This document shows positions 1-7,467 of a stretch of DNA of 16,032 bases, piece after piece (the first letter of the stretch is position 1; each line of letters begins with the position of its first letter). This stretch comes from Wenzhouxiangellaceae bacterium. Its GTDB lineage: Bacteria; Pseudomonadota; Gammaproteobacteria; Xanthomonadales; Wenzhouxiangellaceae. The notes under the pieces are model-generated. The model did not search any database, had not been told where the DNA came from, and saw nothing but the letters and a program-made list of their open reading frames with translations. The stretch lies in assembly GCA_023258355.1 (NCBI GenBank), contig JALQZL010000023.1, positions 1 through 16,032 of the forward strand, in the 5' to 3' direction. The translations under genes were made by a program, and so were the position numbers.

Positions 1-2171
1 AGCTGAACTTCAATTCAGATATCGATATTGTCCTCACCTATCGCTCAGCGGGCACCGCCCAAGGTCGTCGACAACTCGACGCTGGCCAATACCTGACGCA
101 GGTCGCTCAGGGCATGATTAAACGGCTAGACCAAGTCACGGCCCACGGTCGGGTCTGGGCCGTGGATACGCGCCTGAGGCCTTTTGGTCAAGCAGGCGCT
201 CTGGTCTGGTCGGTGGCCGCCCTCGAGACATACATTGTCTCTGAAGGGAGAACTTGGGAGCGCTATGCCTGGTTGAAAGCCAGCCATGCAGCCGGCGATG
301 AGCCAACAAGCCAAACGGTGTTGGCAACACTACGTCCTTTCATTTATCGGCGCTACCGAGACTATGGCATTTTTGATAGCTTGCGTGCGTTGCACGCCAA
401 GATTGATGGCCAAGCCAAACGCTTCGGTACACACCAAGACATCAAGAAAGGCTCTGGGGGGATTCGCGCCCTGGAGTTTCTAGTTCAAAGCCTGCAGCTT
501 TTAGAGGGTGGTCGAATCACAGCGATACAGCAGCCTGGCTTTTACCCTGCACTGCATGCCCTCTCAGACCATCAATTGATTGATGCGGCTACCCATCGGG
601 CGATGGACCAAAGCTACCGATTTTTAAGAACCCTCGAAAACAGACTGCAAGCCATGATGGGACAACAAACCCATATCCTACCCACCGAACCCTCTCAAAG
701 GGCGATCTTGGCCAGACTGATGGGGTGCTCAGACATCGCCACTTTTGATGAACTACTCAGTCATCACCAGCAATGGGTTCATCAGCAATTTAGTCAGCGT
801 TTTCTTGAATCTAGCCCCGAGACAACCGGGCAGCACCTTGTGAAAATCGATTGGCCGCCGACCGAAGAAGTGGTGGACCAACTGACCGACCGAGGCCTGT
901 CCGCCGAGGCAGCCCGAGCACTGTATGAAGCGCTCGACCCACTCGCACAACGCCTCTCAAAAAAACCACTGAGCGCAGAGGGCCGGTTACGACTTGAGCG
1001 GCTCATGCCTTTGCTCATCAATGAGCTCATAAAGCACAACGACCCGATGGCGGGCGCTGAAGATCTATTAAGGCTGATAGAGACCATCGCTCAACGCTCT
1101 GCTTACTTGGCTTTACTCTATGAGCGCAGTGATATTTTGGCGCATGTGGTTGTGGTGTTTCTCAACAGCGCCCAAGTGGCTCGCTGGGTCATTGAGTCAC
1201 CGCAGTTACTCGATGACTTGATTGACCCGACACATCAAAATACGCAGCCACTGGCTCCTGTATTGCAAGCAAGTGATCCCGAGCATGGTCTGAATGCCTT
1301 GAGCCGATGGCGCCAAACTCGGTTTCTCAAAATTGCGTTGGCTGAGCTAAACCGTGATATCGACCCCATGGTGGCAGGCCAAGCACTGTCTCGTGTTGCC
1401 GAGACCACCCTCCAAACAATCTTAGAGGGCATCGATCCCCATTCTCCTTTGGCAGTCATTGCCTATGGCAACTTAGGCTCAGAGAGCTTGCACTATGCTT
1501 CCGATCTTGACTGTGTTTTCTTGCATGCCTGCCAAAACCCAGACCATGGCATGGCCCGCACTGCCCAACGCATGATCACCATGATGCAGCTCCCACTGCC
1601 AGGGGGTCGTTTGTTTGAAGTGGATACACGCCTAAGACCCAATGGTCGGGCAGGCCTCTTGGTCAGTCACATTGATCAGTTTGCGGCCTATCAGCACCAT
1701 GAGGCATGGCTGTGGGAACATCAGGCCTTGATTCGGGCACGGTGGGTGGCTGGAGACCCCACCATGGCCAATGCCTTTGAAGACATCCGCCAAGAAGTTT
1801 TGTTACAACCCAGAGATGCCAAAGAAACTGCTGAGGCGCTGTGGGCGATGAGGCAAAAACAAAAAGGCGAACGGCATGAGTCAGCCCTAAAACAACGGCT
1901 CAACGACATTCAGTTCATTGGCGAGTGGGCGGTGTTAACCCAAGCCTTAGAGACGCTTGAGTTACGACAGGCCAGAAGCGTCGATCAGCAATTGGCACAC
2001 ATGACCGGCCTTCCACGGACTTTGACCGATGATCTAAGGCAGGCATGGGTGAGGCTTCTAAAAGCACAACACCATGCGTTTCTTGACAGACATCCCGCTA
2101 CATTAAGTGATGAGACCTTGAGGCGCATTGATGAGCACATTCAGAGCGCTTGGCAGACACTACTGGCATAA
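1..2171 (+). CDS. glnE: Bifunctional glutamine synthetase adenylyltransferase/adenylyl-removing enzyme, 5'-truncated by window edge
   Basis: GlnE adenylylates and deadenylylates glutamine synthetase (GlnA) in response to PII, adjusting nitrogen assimilation in the cytoplasm. The frame is open from base 3 (bases 1-2 end a Glu codon), so the gene starts outside the window; the ATG at 114 is internal. Two nucleotidyltransferase cores are visible. The N-terminal, adenylyl-removing one begins at the edge with its Asp-Ile-Asp pair at bases 18-26 (LNFNSDIDIV). The C-terminal, adenylylating one has AYGNLGSESLHYASDLD with its Asp-Leu-Asp at 1503-1511. Each is followed by a VDTRLRP motif (about 162-182 and 1620-1640), as expected for the duplicated GlnE fold. 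About 722 residues are present; E. coli GlnE has 946 in total, so roughly the first 160-170 are missing. Both metal-binding Asp pairs are intact. A DUF962 gene follows 43 nt downstream and may be co-transcribed. Confidence 0.96.
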   Translation, partial: LNFNSDIDIVLTYRSAGTAQGRRQLDAGQYLTQVAQGMIKRLDQVTAHGRVWAVDTRLRPFGQAGALVWSVAALETYIVSEGRTWERYAWLKASHAAGDEPTSQTVLATLRPFIYRRYRDYGIFDSLRALHAKIDGQAKRFGTHQDIKKGSGGIRALEFLVQSLQLLEGGRITAIQQPGFYPALHALSDHQLIDAATHRAMDQSYRFLRTLENRLQAMMGQQTHILPTEPSQRAILARLMGCSDIATFDELLSHHQQWVHQQFSQRFLESSPETTGQHLVKIDWPPTEEVVDQLTDRGLSAEAARALYEALDPLAQRLSKKPLSAEGRLRLERLMPLLINELIKHNDPMAGAEDLLRLIETIAQRSAYLALLYERSDILAHVVVVFLNSAQVARWVIESPQLLDDLIDPTHQNTQPLAPVLQASDPEHGLNALSRWRQTRFLKIALAELNRDIDPMVAGQALSRVAETTLQTILEGIDPHSPLAVIAYGNLGSESLHYASDLDCVFLHACQNPDHGMARTAQRMITMMQLPLPGGRLFEVDTRLRPNGRAGLLVSHIDQFAAYQHHEAWLWEHQALIRARWVAGDPTMANAFEDIRQEVLLQPRDAKETAEALWAMRQKQKGERHESALKQRLNDIQFIGEWAVLTQALETLELRQARSVDQQLAHMTGLPRTLTDDLRQAWVRLLKAQHHAFLDRHPATLSDETLRRIDEHIQSAWQTLLA

Positions 2172-2204
2172 GCTAGAGTGAGCGATAAACCACAATCGAC
2201 TGAC

Positions 2205-2210
2205 GGAGGA
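2205..2210 (+). promoter_or_regulatory. Strong Shine-Dalgarno sequence for the first DUF962 gene
   Basis: GGAGGA lies 4 nt before the ATG at 2215. It is the clearest ribosome binding site in the window. It supports that start and contrasts with the SD-less genes at the divergent promoters. Confidence 0.7.
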
Positions 2211-2214
2211 CTTT

Positions 2215-2667
2215 ATGCGGACTGCAGATGAATGGTTTGACGATTACGGACAAAGCCATCAAAACGCCACCAACAAATTGATTCATTGGCTATGTGTGCC
2301 CCTGATTTTTTGGTCGGTGGTGGCATTGATCTGGTCGATCCCCTCCCCCATCGCCGCATTAAACTGGGCGATTGTCACCGCACTGGCCGCTCAGTTCTAC
2401 TACATCATGCTATCGCCAAAACTGTCGGTGGGCATTGGCCTGTTTATGGCGCTGTCGTTGCTGGTGTGCTGGGCGATTGAGAACACCGCAAGCTATGCGC
2501 TGTGGCAAATCGCACTGGCTGTCTTCGTCTTGGCGTGGATTGGCCAATTTATTGGCCACAAGATTGAGGGCGAGAAACCCTCATTCTTTAAAGATCTACA
2601 GTTTCTTCTGATTGGCCCAGCTTGGCTGATGGGCTTTATCTACCGACGGTTAAACATCCGATACTGA
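2215..2667 (+). CDS. Mpo1-like / DUF962 integral membrane protein (copy 1)
   Basis: This is a 150-residue membrane protein of the Mpo1-like (DUF962, YGL010w) family. Yeast Mpo1 is an iron-dependent dioxygenase in alpha-oxidation of 2-hydroxy fatty acids; the role of bacterial members is mostly unknown. The family pattern is visible: SHQNATNKLIHWLCVP with His15, Asn20 and His24 near the N-terminus, and WIGQFIGHKIEGEKP (residues 108-122) with His115 near the C-terminus. Four or five hydrophobic segments cover about residues 25-43, 46-66, 71-90, 97-115 and 127-143. The start is fixed by GGAGGA 4 nt upstream. It follows glnE by 43 nt and converges on gcvH, with only 4 nt between the two stop codons. 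A second, different family member lies on the other side of gcvH. The family assignment is good; the substrate is unknown. Confidence 0.85.
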   Translation: MRTADEWFDDYGQSHQNATNKLIHWLCVPLIFWSVVALIWSIPSPIAALNWAIVTALAAQFYYIMLSPKLSVGIGLFMALSLLVCWAIENTASYALWQIALAVFVLAWIGQFIGHKIEGEKPSFFKDLQFLLIGPAWLMGFIYRRLNIRY

Positions 2668-2685
2668 GGACTCAGTCCTCAGTAT
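2661..2685. repeat. 25-bp palindrome spanning the stop codons of two convergent genes
   Basis: The two 12-nt arms, ATACTGAGGACT and AGTCCTCAGTAT, are perfect inverted repeats around a single central C. The left arm contains the TGA of the DUF962 gene (2665-2667). The centre and right arm contain the gcvH stop (2672-2674 read on the minus strand). As RNA it could form a hairpin on either strand with a loop of about 5 nt. Neither side has the T-run of a classical intrinsic terminator, so a role as a bidirectional terminator or 3' stabilising hairpin is an inference from position. Confidence 0.6.
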
Positions 2686-3058
2686 GGGCCGCGTAGCCTT
2701 CAGCATCCATCAGATGGCCAAGCTCTTCTGAGTCCTCCAGACGAACGCTGAATAACCAACCATCGTTGTAGGGATCAGAATTAACCATTTCTGGCGCATC
2801 GGCCAGTTGGTCATTGACGCTGACTACCTCACCGCTGACTGGTGAATAAATATCAGAAGCCGCTTTGACAGATTCCACCACCGCACACGCATCCCCTTGG
2901 GCGACGTGGGCACCGATTTCAGGCAACTCAACAAATACCAAATCGCCTAACTGGCTTTGGGCATGATCGGTAATGCCCACTTTGACAACCCCATCGTCCT
3001 CTTCACTCGCCCACTCATGGCTCTCGCTATAACGACGGTCCGATAGAATTTCACTCAT
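2672..3058 (-). CDS. gcvH: Glycine cleavage system H protein
   Basis: GcvH is the lipoyl-carrier protein of the glycine cleavage system. It shuttles the aminomethyl group from GcvP to GcvT and is reoxidised by Lpd in the cytoplasm. The 128 residues match the usual length of about 129. The N-terminus has the family YSESHEWA motif, and VESVKAASDIYSPVSGEV carries the lipoylation Lys65; NSDPYNDGWL near the C-terminus is also typical. The start is supported by an AAGGGA-like SD about 7 nt upstream on the minus strand. No gcvT or gcvP lies next to it: upstream, same strand, is a DUF962 gene with a 73-nt gap. It is therefore a lone gcvH locally. It may serve a glycine cleavage system encoded elsewhere or take part in lipoate transfer. 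Its 3' end lies in the palindrome at 2661-2685. Confidence 0.96.
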   Translation of the reverse strand: MSEILSDRRYSESHEWASEEDDGVVKVGITDHAQSQLGDLVFVELPEIGAHVAQGDACAVVESVKAASDIYSPVSGEVVSVNDQLADAPEMVNSDPYNDGWLFSVRLEDSEELGHLMDAEGYAAHTED

Positions 3059-3126
3059 GCATAATCCCTTCTTTGACTAGTTGGCATGCGCCTTGTCAGC
3101 GTTAGCCGATGGTTGATCCTGTGCCC

Positions 3127-3432
3127 TTAAATTTTAACCCGCCCTCGAAGAATATCGAAAAACATCACCCAATCTCCAGCCAAACTATACAGGGGATGGC
3201 TAAACGTTGCTGGACGATTTTTCTCAAAAATGAAGTGGCCCACCCAGGCAAAGCCATAACCAAAAATAGGCATCATTAAAAACCACCAAGCCGAATGCGT
3301 TAGCGCGAGCACGAAGGCAAGAATCACCAGCCACGTGCCCACAAAATGCAAACGCCGACACCGAAGGTCAGCATGCTCGGCGAGATAATAGGGGTAGAAC
3401 GCTTTGAACGAAGAAAACTCGGTGCTCATCAT
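3127..3432 (-). CDS. Mpo1-like / DUF962 membrane protein (copy 2)
   Basis: This small membrane protein belongs to the DUF962 family but is clearly different from copy 1. It has FYPYYLAEH then CRRLHFVGT (His20 and His29 from the chosen start), and FGYGFAWVGHFIFEKNRPATFSHPLYSL (residues 57-84), the usual signature of short bacterial members. Two hydrophobic spans cover about 31-45 and 47-66. The frame opens at 3468, but that ATG has no SD. TGGAG lies 7 nt before the ATG at 3432, and the protein then begins MMSTEFSSF as family members normally do, so I chose 3432 (101 residues; 3429 is also possible). It lies between a MerC-domain gene (90-nt gap) and gcvH (68-nt gap) on one strand, and may form an operon with them. 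Catalytic activity is unproven. Confidence 0.87.
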   Translation of the reverse strand: MMSTEFSSFKAFYPYYLAEHADLRCRRLHFVGTWLVILAFVLALTHSAWWFLMMPIFGYGFAWVGHFIFEKNRPATFSHPLYSLAGDWVMFFDILRGRVKI

Positions 3433-3439
3433 GGGCAGG

Positions 3440-3443
3440 CTCC
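3440..3443 (-). promoter_or_regulatory. Shine-Dalgarno GGAG that decides the start of DUF962 copy 2
   Basis: On the minus strand GGAG is followed by 7 nt and the ATG at 3432. The upstream in-frame ATG at 3468 has no comparable site, so the shorter protein is preferred. Confidence 0.55.
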
Positions 3444-3522
3444 AAACGCGGCGGTTTGGTTCCACCATAACACTGGGTCTTTGACAAAGGCAACACCTAA
3501 GTGGCTGAATAGCCTTGAAAAC

Positions 3523-3936
3523 TTAGCCGCAGGTACGCTGGGCCTTCAGATTCATCCAGTGCGCCAAAATCAAGAAAACACCGCCAGTGCTTGTCATCAC
3601 CGCTGCCGTGGCAGGCCCTATCCAGAGCATCTCAAGAATCGCGGCGGCCGTCACAATCAATAATCCCACAAGCCCCGGCAACAACATTTTTCGGTTGTGG
3701 TGGAAGCGATAACCTAGCCAGAAAGCCACTAGACTCAGGGGAATCACCACAAAAAGTAAGGCAAGATGGAACGCCTCACTGCCCCAAAGCCACAGATTGA
3801 GGGCTGGCCCAAAAGCCAAAATGAAGGGGATGCTCAAACAATGCACTACACACAGCGCCGACACGCCAATAGCGGCTTTGTCCACAGCAATGGCGTTGGC
3901 TTTATCTGCTTTCATCAGGTTGGCTGGCGTTGACAT
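3523..3936 (-). CDS. MerC-domain integral membrane protein
   Basis: This is a four-helix membrane protein of the MerC family. MerC of mer operons carries Hg(II) inward, but chromosomal relatives without mer genes, as here, have no settled role and may handle other soft or transition metals. From the chosen start it has 137 residues. The family metal site SALCVVHCLSIPF is in the first helix, with Cys29, His32 and Cys33. Further hydrophobic segments cover about 52-73, 83-104 and 107-127. A C-terminal NLKAQRTCG adds another Cys. The frame opens at 3975, but an upstream start would put the extended -10 sequence TGTTATAAT inside the coding region. Starting at 3936 gives MSTPANL, 9 nt after that hexamer, with no SD. 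It is divergent from mnmC and is probably the first gene of a unit running to gcvH. No merR, merT or merA is nearby. Confidence 0.82.
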   Translation of the reverse strand: MSTPANLMKADKANAIAVDKAAIGVSALCVVHCLSIPFILAFGPALNLWLWGSEAFHLALLFVVIPLSLVAFWLGYRFHHNRKMLLPGLVGLLIVTAAAILEMLWIGPATAAVMTSTGGVFLILAHWMNLKAQRTCG

Positions 3937-3945
3937 AATTGAAAC

Positions 3946-3975
3946 ATTATAACATGCCCATTTCTTAGCCAGCAA
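3946..3975 (-). promoter_or_regulatory. Predicted extended -10 promoter of the MerC-domain gene
   Basis: On the minus strand a perfect TATAAT (3951-3946) is preceded by TGT, making an extended -10. A weak -35, TTGCTG (3975-3970), lies 18 nt upstream. Usual spacing puts the transcription start near 3939, 3 nt before the ATG at 3936, which implies an almost leaderless mRNA. Confidence 0.6.
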
Positions 3976-3995
3976 GCGCCGGCTCTTCCTTGGCT

Positions 3996-4004
3996 TGCTA
4001 TGAT
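3996..4004 (+). promoter_or_regulatory. Predicted extended -10 promoter of mnmC-aroE
   Basis: TGCTATGAT gives TATGAT (5 of 6 matches to TATAAT) with an upstream TGn extension. No good -35 is visible, which is tolerable for extended -10 promoters. Usual spacing puts +1 at 4011, the A of the mnmC ATG, so the transcript would be leaderless. Confidence 0.5.
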
Positions 4005-4010
4005 CACAAA

Positions 4011-5804
4011 ATGCGAGACTTCTTTGACCCTATCGTGCCCGCAATCGTTGACTGGCAAGGCGCCATGCCCCGCTCAGAGGCGTATCAAGATGGCTACTTT
4101 GGCTCCGGAGACGGCTTGGCTGAGGCGCAGTGTGTCTTTATTGAAGCCAATGACTTGGCCAATCGGTTTGGGCGCCTAAAGCCAGGTGAGGTGTTTGTCA
4201 TTGGAGAAACTGGCTTTGGAACAGGCCTCAACATGTTGCTGGCCGCCCAATGCTTTGAACAACATGCCCCACTGGGGGCCTATCTCCAATTGATCAGCAC
4301 TGACTTGCATCCACTGAGATTGGCCGATCTCAAGCGCGCACTGGCCTTGTGGCCAAGCCTTGGCCCGTGGGCTGAGCCACTGCTTCGGGCCTATCCGCCA
4401 GCGGCCCCTGGGCACCACCGATTGGCATTAACTGACCACATCGAGCTGACCTTAATGTGGGGAGAGGCCCTGGATAGTTGGTCGGCCAGCTCGGCCGCAG
4501 TGGATGCCTGGTTCTTGGATGGCTTTTCGCCCGCTCAAAATCCAGCCATGTGGTCTGAGACACTTTTTCAAACCTTGTTTAAACACTCACGGGCAGGCGC
4601 CACCTTGGGCACCTTTACCGCTGCGGGCCATGTCCGACAAGGCCTTGCCAAAGCGGGCTTTGTGGTCGAGAAAGTCGATGGGTTTTCTCATAAACGACAT
4701 CGAAGCCTCGGTCACACCCCAGGTGATTGGTCGCCAGCCAAATGGCGTCAGGGACGTGCGGTGATTGCTGGGGCTGGCTTGGCGGGGGCCACCACTTCGT
4801 GGGCATTGGCCAAACGGGGATGGGACGTGGATCTGTGGGATCCAAACCCCCCAGCCAGCGGTGGTTCAGGTAATTTGGCAGGGGTTGTCTACGCCACCCC
4901 CTCCCCGCACCTGCAGGCACAGAATCGGTTTTACTTGGGCGCGCTCATTCGGGCGCTTGCCTGGTTTGACCGACTGGGTTTTCCTGCCACAGAGAATGAC
5001 GGTCGGCTAAGCGATGTCTGGCTCCATCTCGCCCAAGCACGGCGACAAAAAAATGCCCACAAGGCGGCTCAGACAGGGGCGTGGCCACCTGAGCTATTGG
5101 CCATGACCGATGAAACAACGGCCTGCCTGAAAGGGGCGGGCTACATCCACCCAGCGGCTTGGATCAGACGCCTGATGGATCATCCCAACATTCGCTACCA
5201 ACAAAAACCGCTCAAAGACTGGGCAGATGTGGAGGCCGATGCCATTGTGTTGGCCAACGCCGATGCGGTAAAGACATGGCCGGCCCTGGCTGGCTTACCG
5301 ATAAAAGCAATTCGAGGCCAAGTCACGGAGATCCAAGCCACCGAGTCTTCCCAAAAATGGACGCAAGCCCACTGCCATGTGGGTTATCTCACACCGGCCA
5401 TCCATGGCCGTCACTGCATCGGGGCGACTTACGATCTTCATCAAGCACACATCGGCGCGGTGGCATCAGATGATCAAACCAACCTCGCCCAGCTCGCCAC
5501 TCATTTGCCTCAGCAATGGGCCGAACTGGGAGGCGAGGATGCCCAAGTGGTCGGCCAGCGGGCGGCGATGCGCTGCACCACTCCAGACCGCCTGCCCGTG
5601 GTCGGCGAGGTTCATCACATTGATGCCAGGCTCTTTCTCAATGTGGGGCACGGCTCGCGAGGCATCACCCATACCCCGCTATGTGCTGATGTGCTGGCGG
5701 ATTTGATCTGCGACAATTGGAAACTAGGTGGCCACGGTGCGGATGCCAACATCATCAATGCCCTGCGCCCCGCGCGATTCTTAGATAGGAAAGATGCCCT
5801 GTGA
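4011..5804 (+). CDS. mnmC: Bifunctional tRNA mnm5s2U34 synthesis protein MnmC (methyltransferase plus FAD oxidoreductase)
   Basis: MnmC finishes the wobble-uridine modification begun by MnmE-MnmG. Its C-terminal FAD domain converts cmnm5(s2)U34 to nm5(s2)U34, and its N-terminal SAM-dependent domain methylates that to mnm5(s2)U34. The protein is 597 residues from this start, shorter than E. coli MnmC (668). The methyltransferase part, about 1-235, shows the SAM loop VIGETGFGTGLN (63-74) and the catalytic-type WFLDGFSPAQNPAMW (167-181). The FAD part starts with VIAGAGLAGA (251-260) and continues with SGNLAGVVYATPSPH. The frame also allows TTG at 3990, but that lies upstream of the predicted -10. 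ATG at 4011 gives MRDFFDPIVPA and matches the position where the family begins. There is no SD. The last 4 nt overlap the GTG start of aroE, so the two are surely co-transcribed. Confidence 0.94.
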   Translation: MRDFFDPIVPAIVDWQGAMPRSEAYQDGYFGSGDGLAEAQCVFIEANDLANRFGRLKPGEVFVIGETGFGTGLNMLLAAQCFEQHAPLGAYLQLISTDLHPLRLADLKRALALWPSLGPWAEPLLRAYPPAAPGHHRLALTDHIELTLMWGEALDSWSASSAAVDAWFLDGFSPAQNPAMWSETLFQTLFKHSRAGATLGTFTAAGHVRQGLAKAGFVVEKVDGFSHKRHRSLGHTPGDWSPAKWRQGRAVIAGAGLAGATTSWALAKRGWDVDLWDPNPPASGGSGNLAGVVYATPSPHLQAQNRFYLGALIRALAWFDRLGFPATENDGRLSDVWLHLAQARRQKNAHKAAQTGAWPPELLAMTDETTACLKGAGYIHPAAWIRRLMDHPNIRYQQKPLKDWADVEADAIVLANADAVKTWPALAGLPIKAIRGQVTEIQATESSQKWTQAHCHVGYLTPAIHGRHCIGATYDLHQAHIGAVASDDQTNLAQLATHLPQQWAELGGEDAQVVGQRAAMRCTTPDRLPVVGEVHHIDARLFLNVGHGSRGITHTPLCADVLADLICDNWKLGGHGADANIINALRPARFLDRKDAL

Positions 5805-6640
5805 GTGATCCCATCTTATTGGCTGTTTTAGGTGACCCAATTGGCCATTCCAAATCACCGCTGATTCATCAGGCGTTCGCTAACACCTGCGGGCTCAGCA
5901 TCGACTATCAGGCCATCCACTGCCCCAAAGCTGATCTGGAAAAGACTTTGAAAGAGTTGTATGCGGCAGGCGCCCTGGGTCTGAATCTTACCGTTCCCCT
6001 CAAAGAGGCCGCCATTTCTTTTTGCGAGTCGCTGTCACCGCAAGCCCAAAGAGCGGGGAGCGTGAACACGCTGATTCGGGGTGATCGTGGCTGGACGGGA
6101 GACAACACCGACGGTGCTGGCTTGGTCGATGACTTCCGAGCAAAAGGCATCAATCTCGATCAAGCCCGCCTCCTCGTGATCGGCGCTGGCGGTGCTGTGG
6201 CGGGCGTGTGTGGCGCTTTACTGGATGCGGGTGTGGCGCGCATTGCCGTGATGAACCGAACCTACGAGCGCGCCAAAGTACTCTGCGATCGCTTCAACGA
6301 TGCCCGATTAATGGCGATGTCCAATCCACCCCTAGACTCGCCATTGGATAGCGGGTTGCCTTTTGATGTACTGATCCAAGCAACCAGCGTGGGCCATTCC
6401 CAACAAAGGCCGCATCTCAATCCAGACTGGCTGCGGGCGGAAGGCACCGTCTATGACTTGAACTATGGGCCAGCCCATGTTCCGATTGCTCAATGGGCTG
6501 AAACACATGGATTTCGAGTCACTGATGGCTTGGGCATGCTGGTCAGGCAAGCGCAACTGGCCTTTCATCAGTGGACAGGCAAGCTGCCTGAGATTGAACC
6601 GGTCTATGAGCGGCTAAGAAAAGGCCTCACATCAACCTAA
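5801..6640 (+). CDS. aroE: Shikimate dehydrogenase (NADP+)
   Basis: AroE reduces 3-dehydroshikimate to shikimate with NADPH, a cytoplasmic step of chorismate and aromatic amino acid synthesis. The 279 residues fit the family. GDPIGHSKSPLIH (11-23) binds the substrate and NLTVPLKEAA (62-71) contains catalytic Lys68. GDNTDGAG (100-107) has the partner Asp104. The nucleotide loop is GAGGAVAG (128-135) and the NADP-selective NRTYERA is at 152-158. The start is GTG at 5801, overlapping the mnmC TGA in GTGA; AGGA lies about 11 nt upstream, so translational coupling is likely. The 3' end overlaps the 3' end of convergent apaH by 9 nt. All key residues are present. Confidence 0.96.
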   Translation: MSDPILLAVLGDPIGHSKSPLIHQAFANTCGLSIDYQAIHCPKADLEKTLKELYAAGALGLNLTVPLKEAAISFCESLSPQAQRAGSVNTLIRGDRGWTGDNTDGAGLVDDFRAKGINLDQARLLVIGAGGAVAGVCGALLDAGVARIAVMNRTYERAKVLCDRFNDARLMAMSNPPLDSPLDSGLPFDVLIQATSVGHSQQRPHLNPDWLRAEGTVYDLNYGPAHVPIAQWAETHGFRVTDGLGMLVRQAQLAFHQWTGKLPEIEPVYERLRKGLTST

Positions 6641-7459
6641 GCGCGCTGGCACCGAGACAATCGTTCGCTCTGGTTGCTTGGGGTCACTGATCAAGGCGGA
6701 CAACTGCCCGCCCCAGGCACAACCACTGTCTAGACACACCACCGACTTTTTCACCATCAGCCCCAGCACGGACCAGTGCCCAAACACCACCGTCCACGCC
6801 TTCCAATCCCGATGGCGGTGCATCCACCAAGGCTTAAACCCTTTCGGCGGCTGTTTGGGATCGCCTTTGGCGGTCAAATCCAAACGCCCATGGGCATCAC
6901 AAAAGCGCATGCGAGTGAACACATTGGTGATCGCCCGCAACCTTTTGAAATGAGGCTGATGTGGGCGCCAACGCCTGGGGCGGTTGCCATACATGTGTTC
7001 AAAAAAGAGCACAGGCTCTGTTTGAAGCGCGTGCGACAACTCCATGGCTCTGGCCTCCGTCGCTTGCACATCCCATCGGGGGTCAATGCCTGCATGCACG
7101 ACCGCCAAACGGTGGTTTTTGTTCTTCCAAAATAAAGGCCGTTTGATCAACCAGTCGATTAAAACCTCAGCATCAGGGGCTTTTAAGATGGCGTCAAACT
7201 CAGGGTTCTTCTTTCGCCGGCTGGGCTTTCTATGGGCATAGGCCAAAAAGTGCAGGTCATGATTACCCAAGACACTCTCAGCCGCCTCCCCCAAGCCATG
7301 GATGTAACGGAGGACCTCCAAAGACTGCCCGCCTCGATTGACCAAGTCACCGACAAAGCGCAACCGATCCTGACTGGGATCAAAGGCTAACTCATCGACC
7401 AAACGCTTCAATGCATCGGCACATCCATGCACATCACCTATCAGGATTTGTCGACGCAT
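6632..7459 (-). CDS. apaH: Symmetrical bis(5'-nucleosyl)-tetraphosphatase (Ap4A hydrolase)
   Basis: ApaH cleaves Ap4A to two ADP and removes NpnN caps from RNA 5' ends. It is a metal-dependent phosphoesterase of the calcineurin/PPP superfamily. The metal-site motifs are GDVHGC (8-13), GDLVNRG (37-43) and GNHD (65-68), followed by VVHAGIDPRW and FGHWSVLG. The 275 residues compare with about 280 in E. coli. It begins 8 nt after the folA stop; AGGTG, overlapping that stop, is 5 nt before the ATG and serves as SD. It is the last gene of lgt-thyA-folA-apaH. Unlike E. coli, where apaH follows apaG, no apaG, rsmA or pdxA is seen here. The C-terminus overlaps the end of aroE on the other strand. Confidence 0.95.
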   Translation of the reverse strand: MRRQILIGDVHGCADALKRLVDELAFDPSQDRLRFVGDLVNRGGQSLEVLRYIHGLGEAAESVLGNHDLHFLAYAHRKPSRRKKNPEFDAILKAPDAEVLIDWLIKRPLFWKNKNHRLAVVHAGIDPRWDVQATEARAMELSHALQTEPVLFFEHMYGNRPRRWRPHQPHFKRLRAITNVFTRMRFCDAHGRLDLTAKGDPKQPPKGFKPWWMHRHRDWKAWTVVFGHWSVLGLMVKKSVVCLDSGCAWGGQLSALISDPKQPERTIVSVPARLG

Positions 7460-7467
7460 CCGTGCAC

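Noticed and set aside
3523..3936. Mercury-resistance operon
   Set aside because: Only a MerC-domain gene is present, without merR, merT, merP or merA, so resistance to mercury cannot be claimed.
3935..3960. Possible Zur-type operator at the MerC-domain gene (ATGTTATAAT resembles one half of known Zur boxes)
   Set aside because: Only one half matches and the other half is not a good inverted copy. The same bases are explained by an extended -10 hexamer.
3990..4010. TTG start at 3990 for mnmC
   Set aside because: It precedes the predicted -10 and has no SD, and it adds residues (ACYDHK) not expected at the MnmC N-terminus. ATG 4011 is better.
6776..7135. 119-codon plus-strand open frame opposite apaH
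   Set aside because: It is wholly antisense to a gene with intact phosphoesterase motifs and has no recognisable domain or SD.
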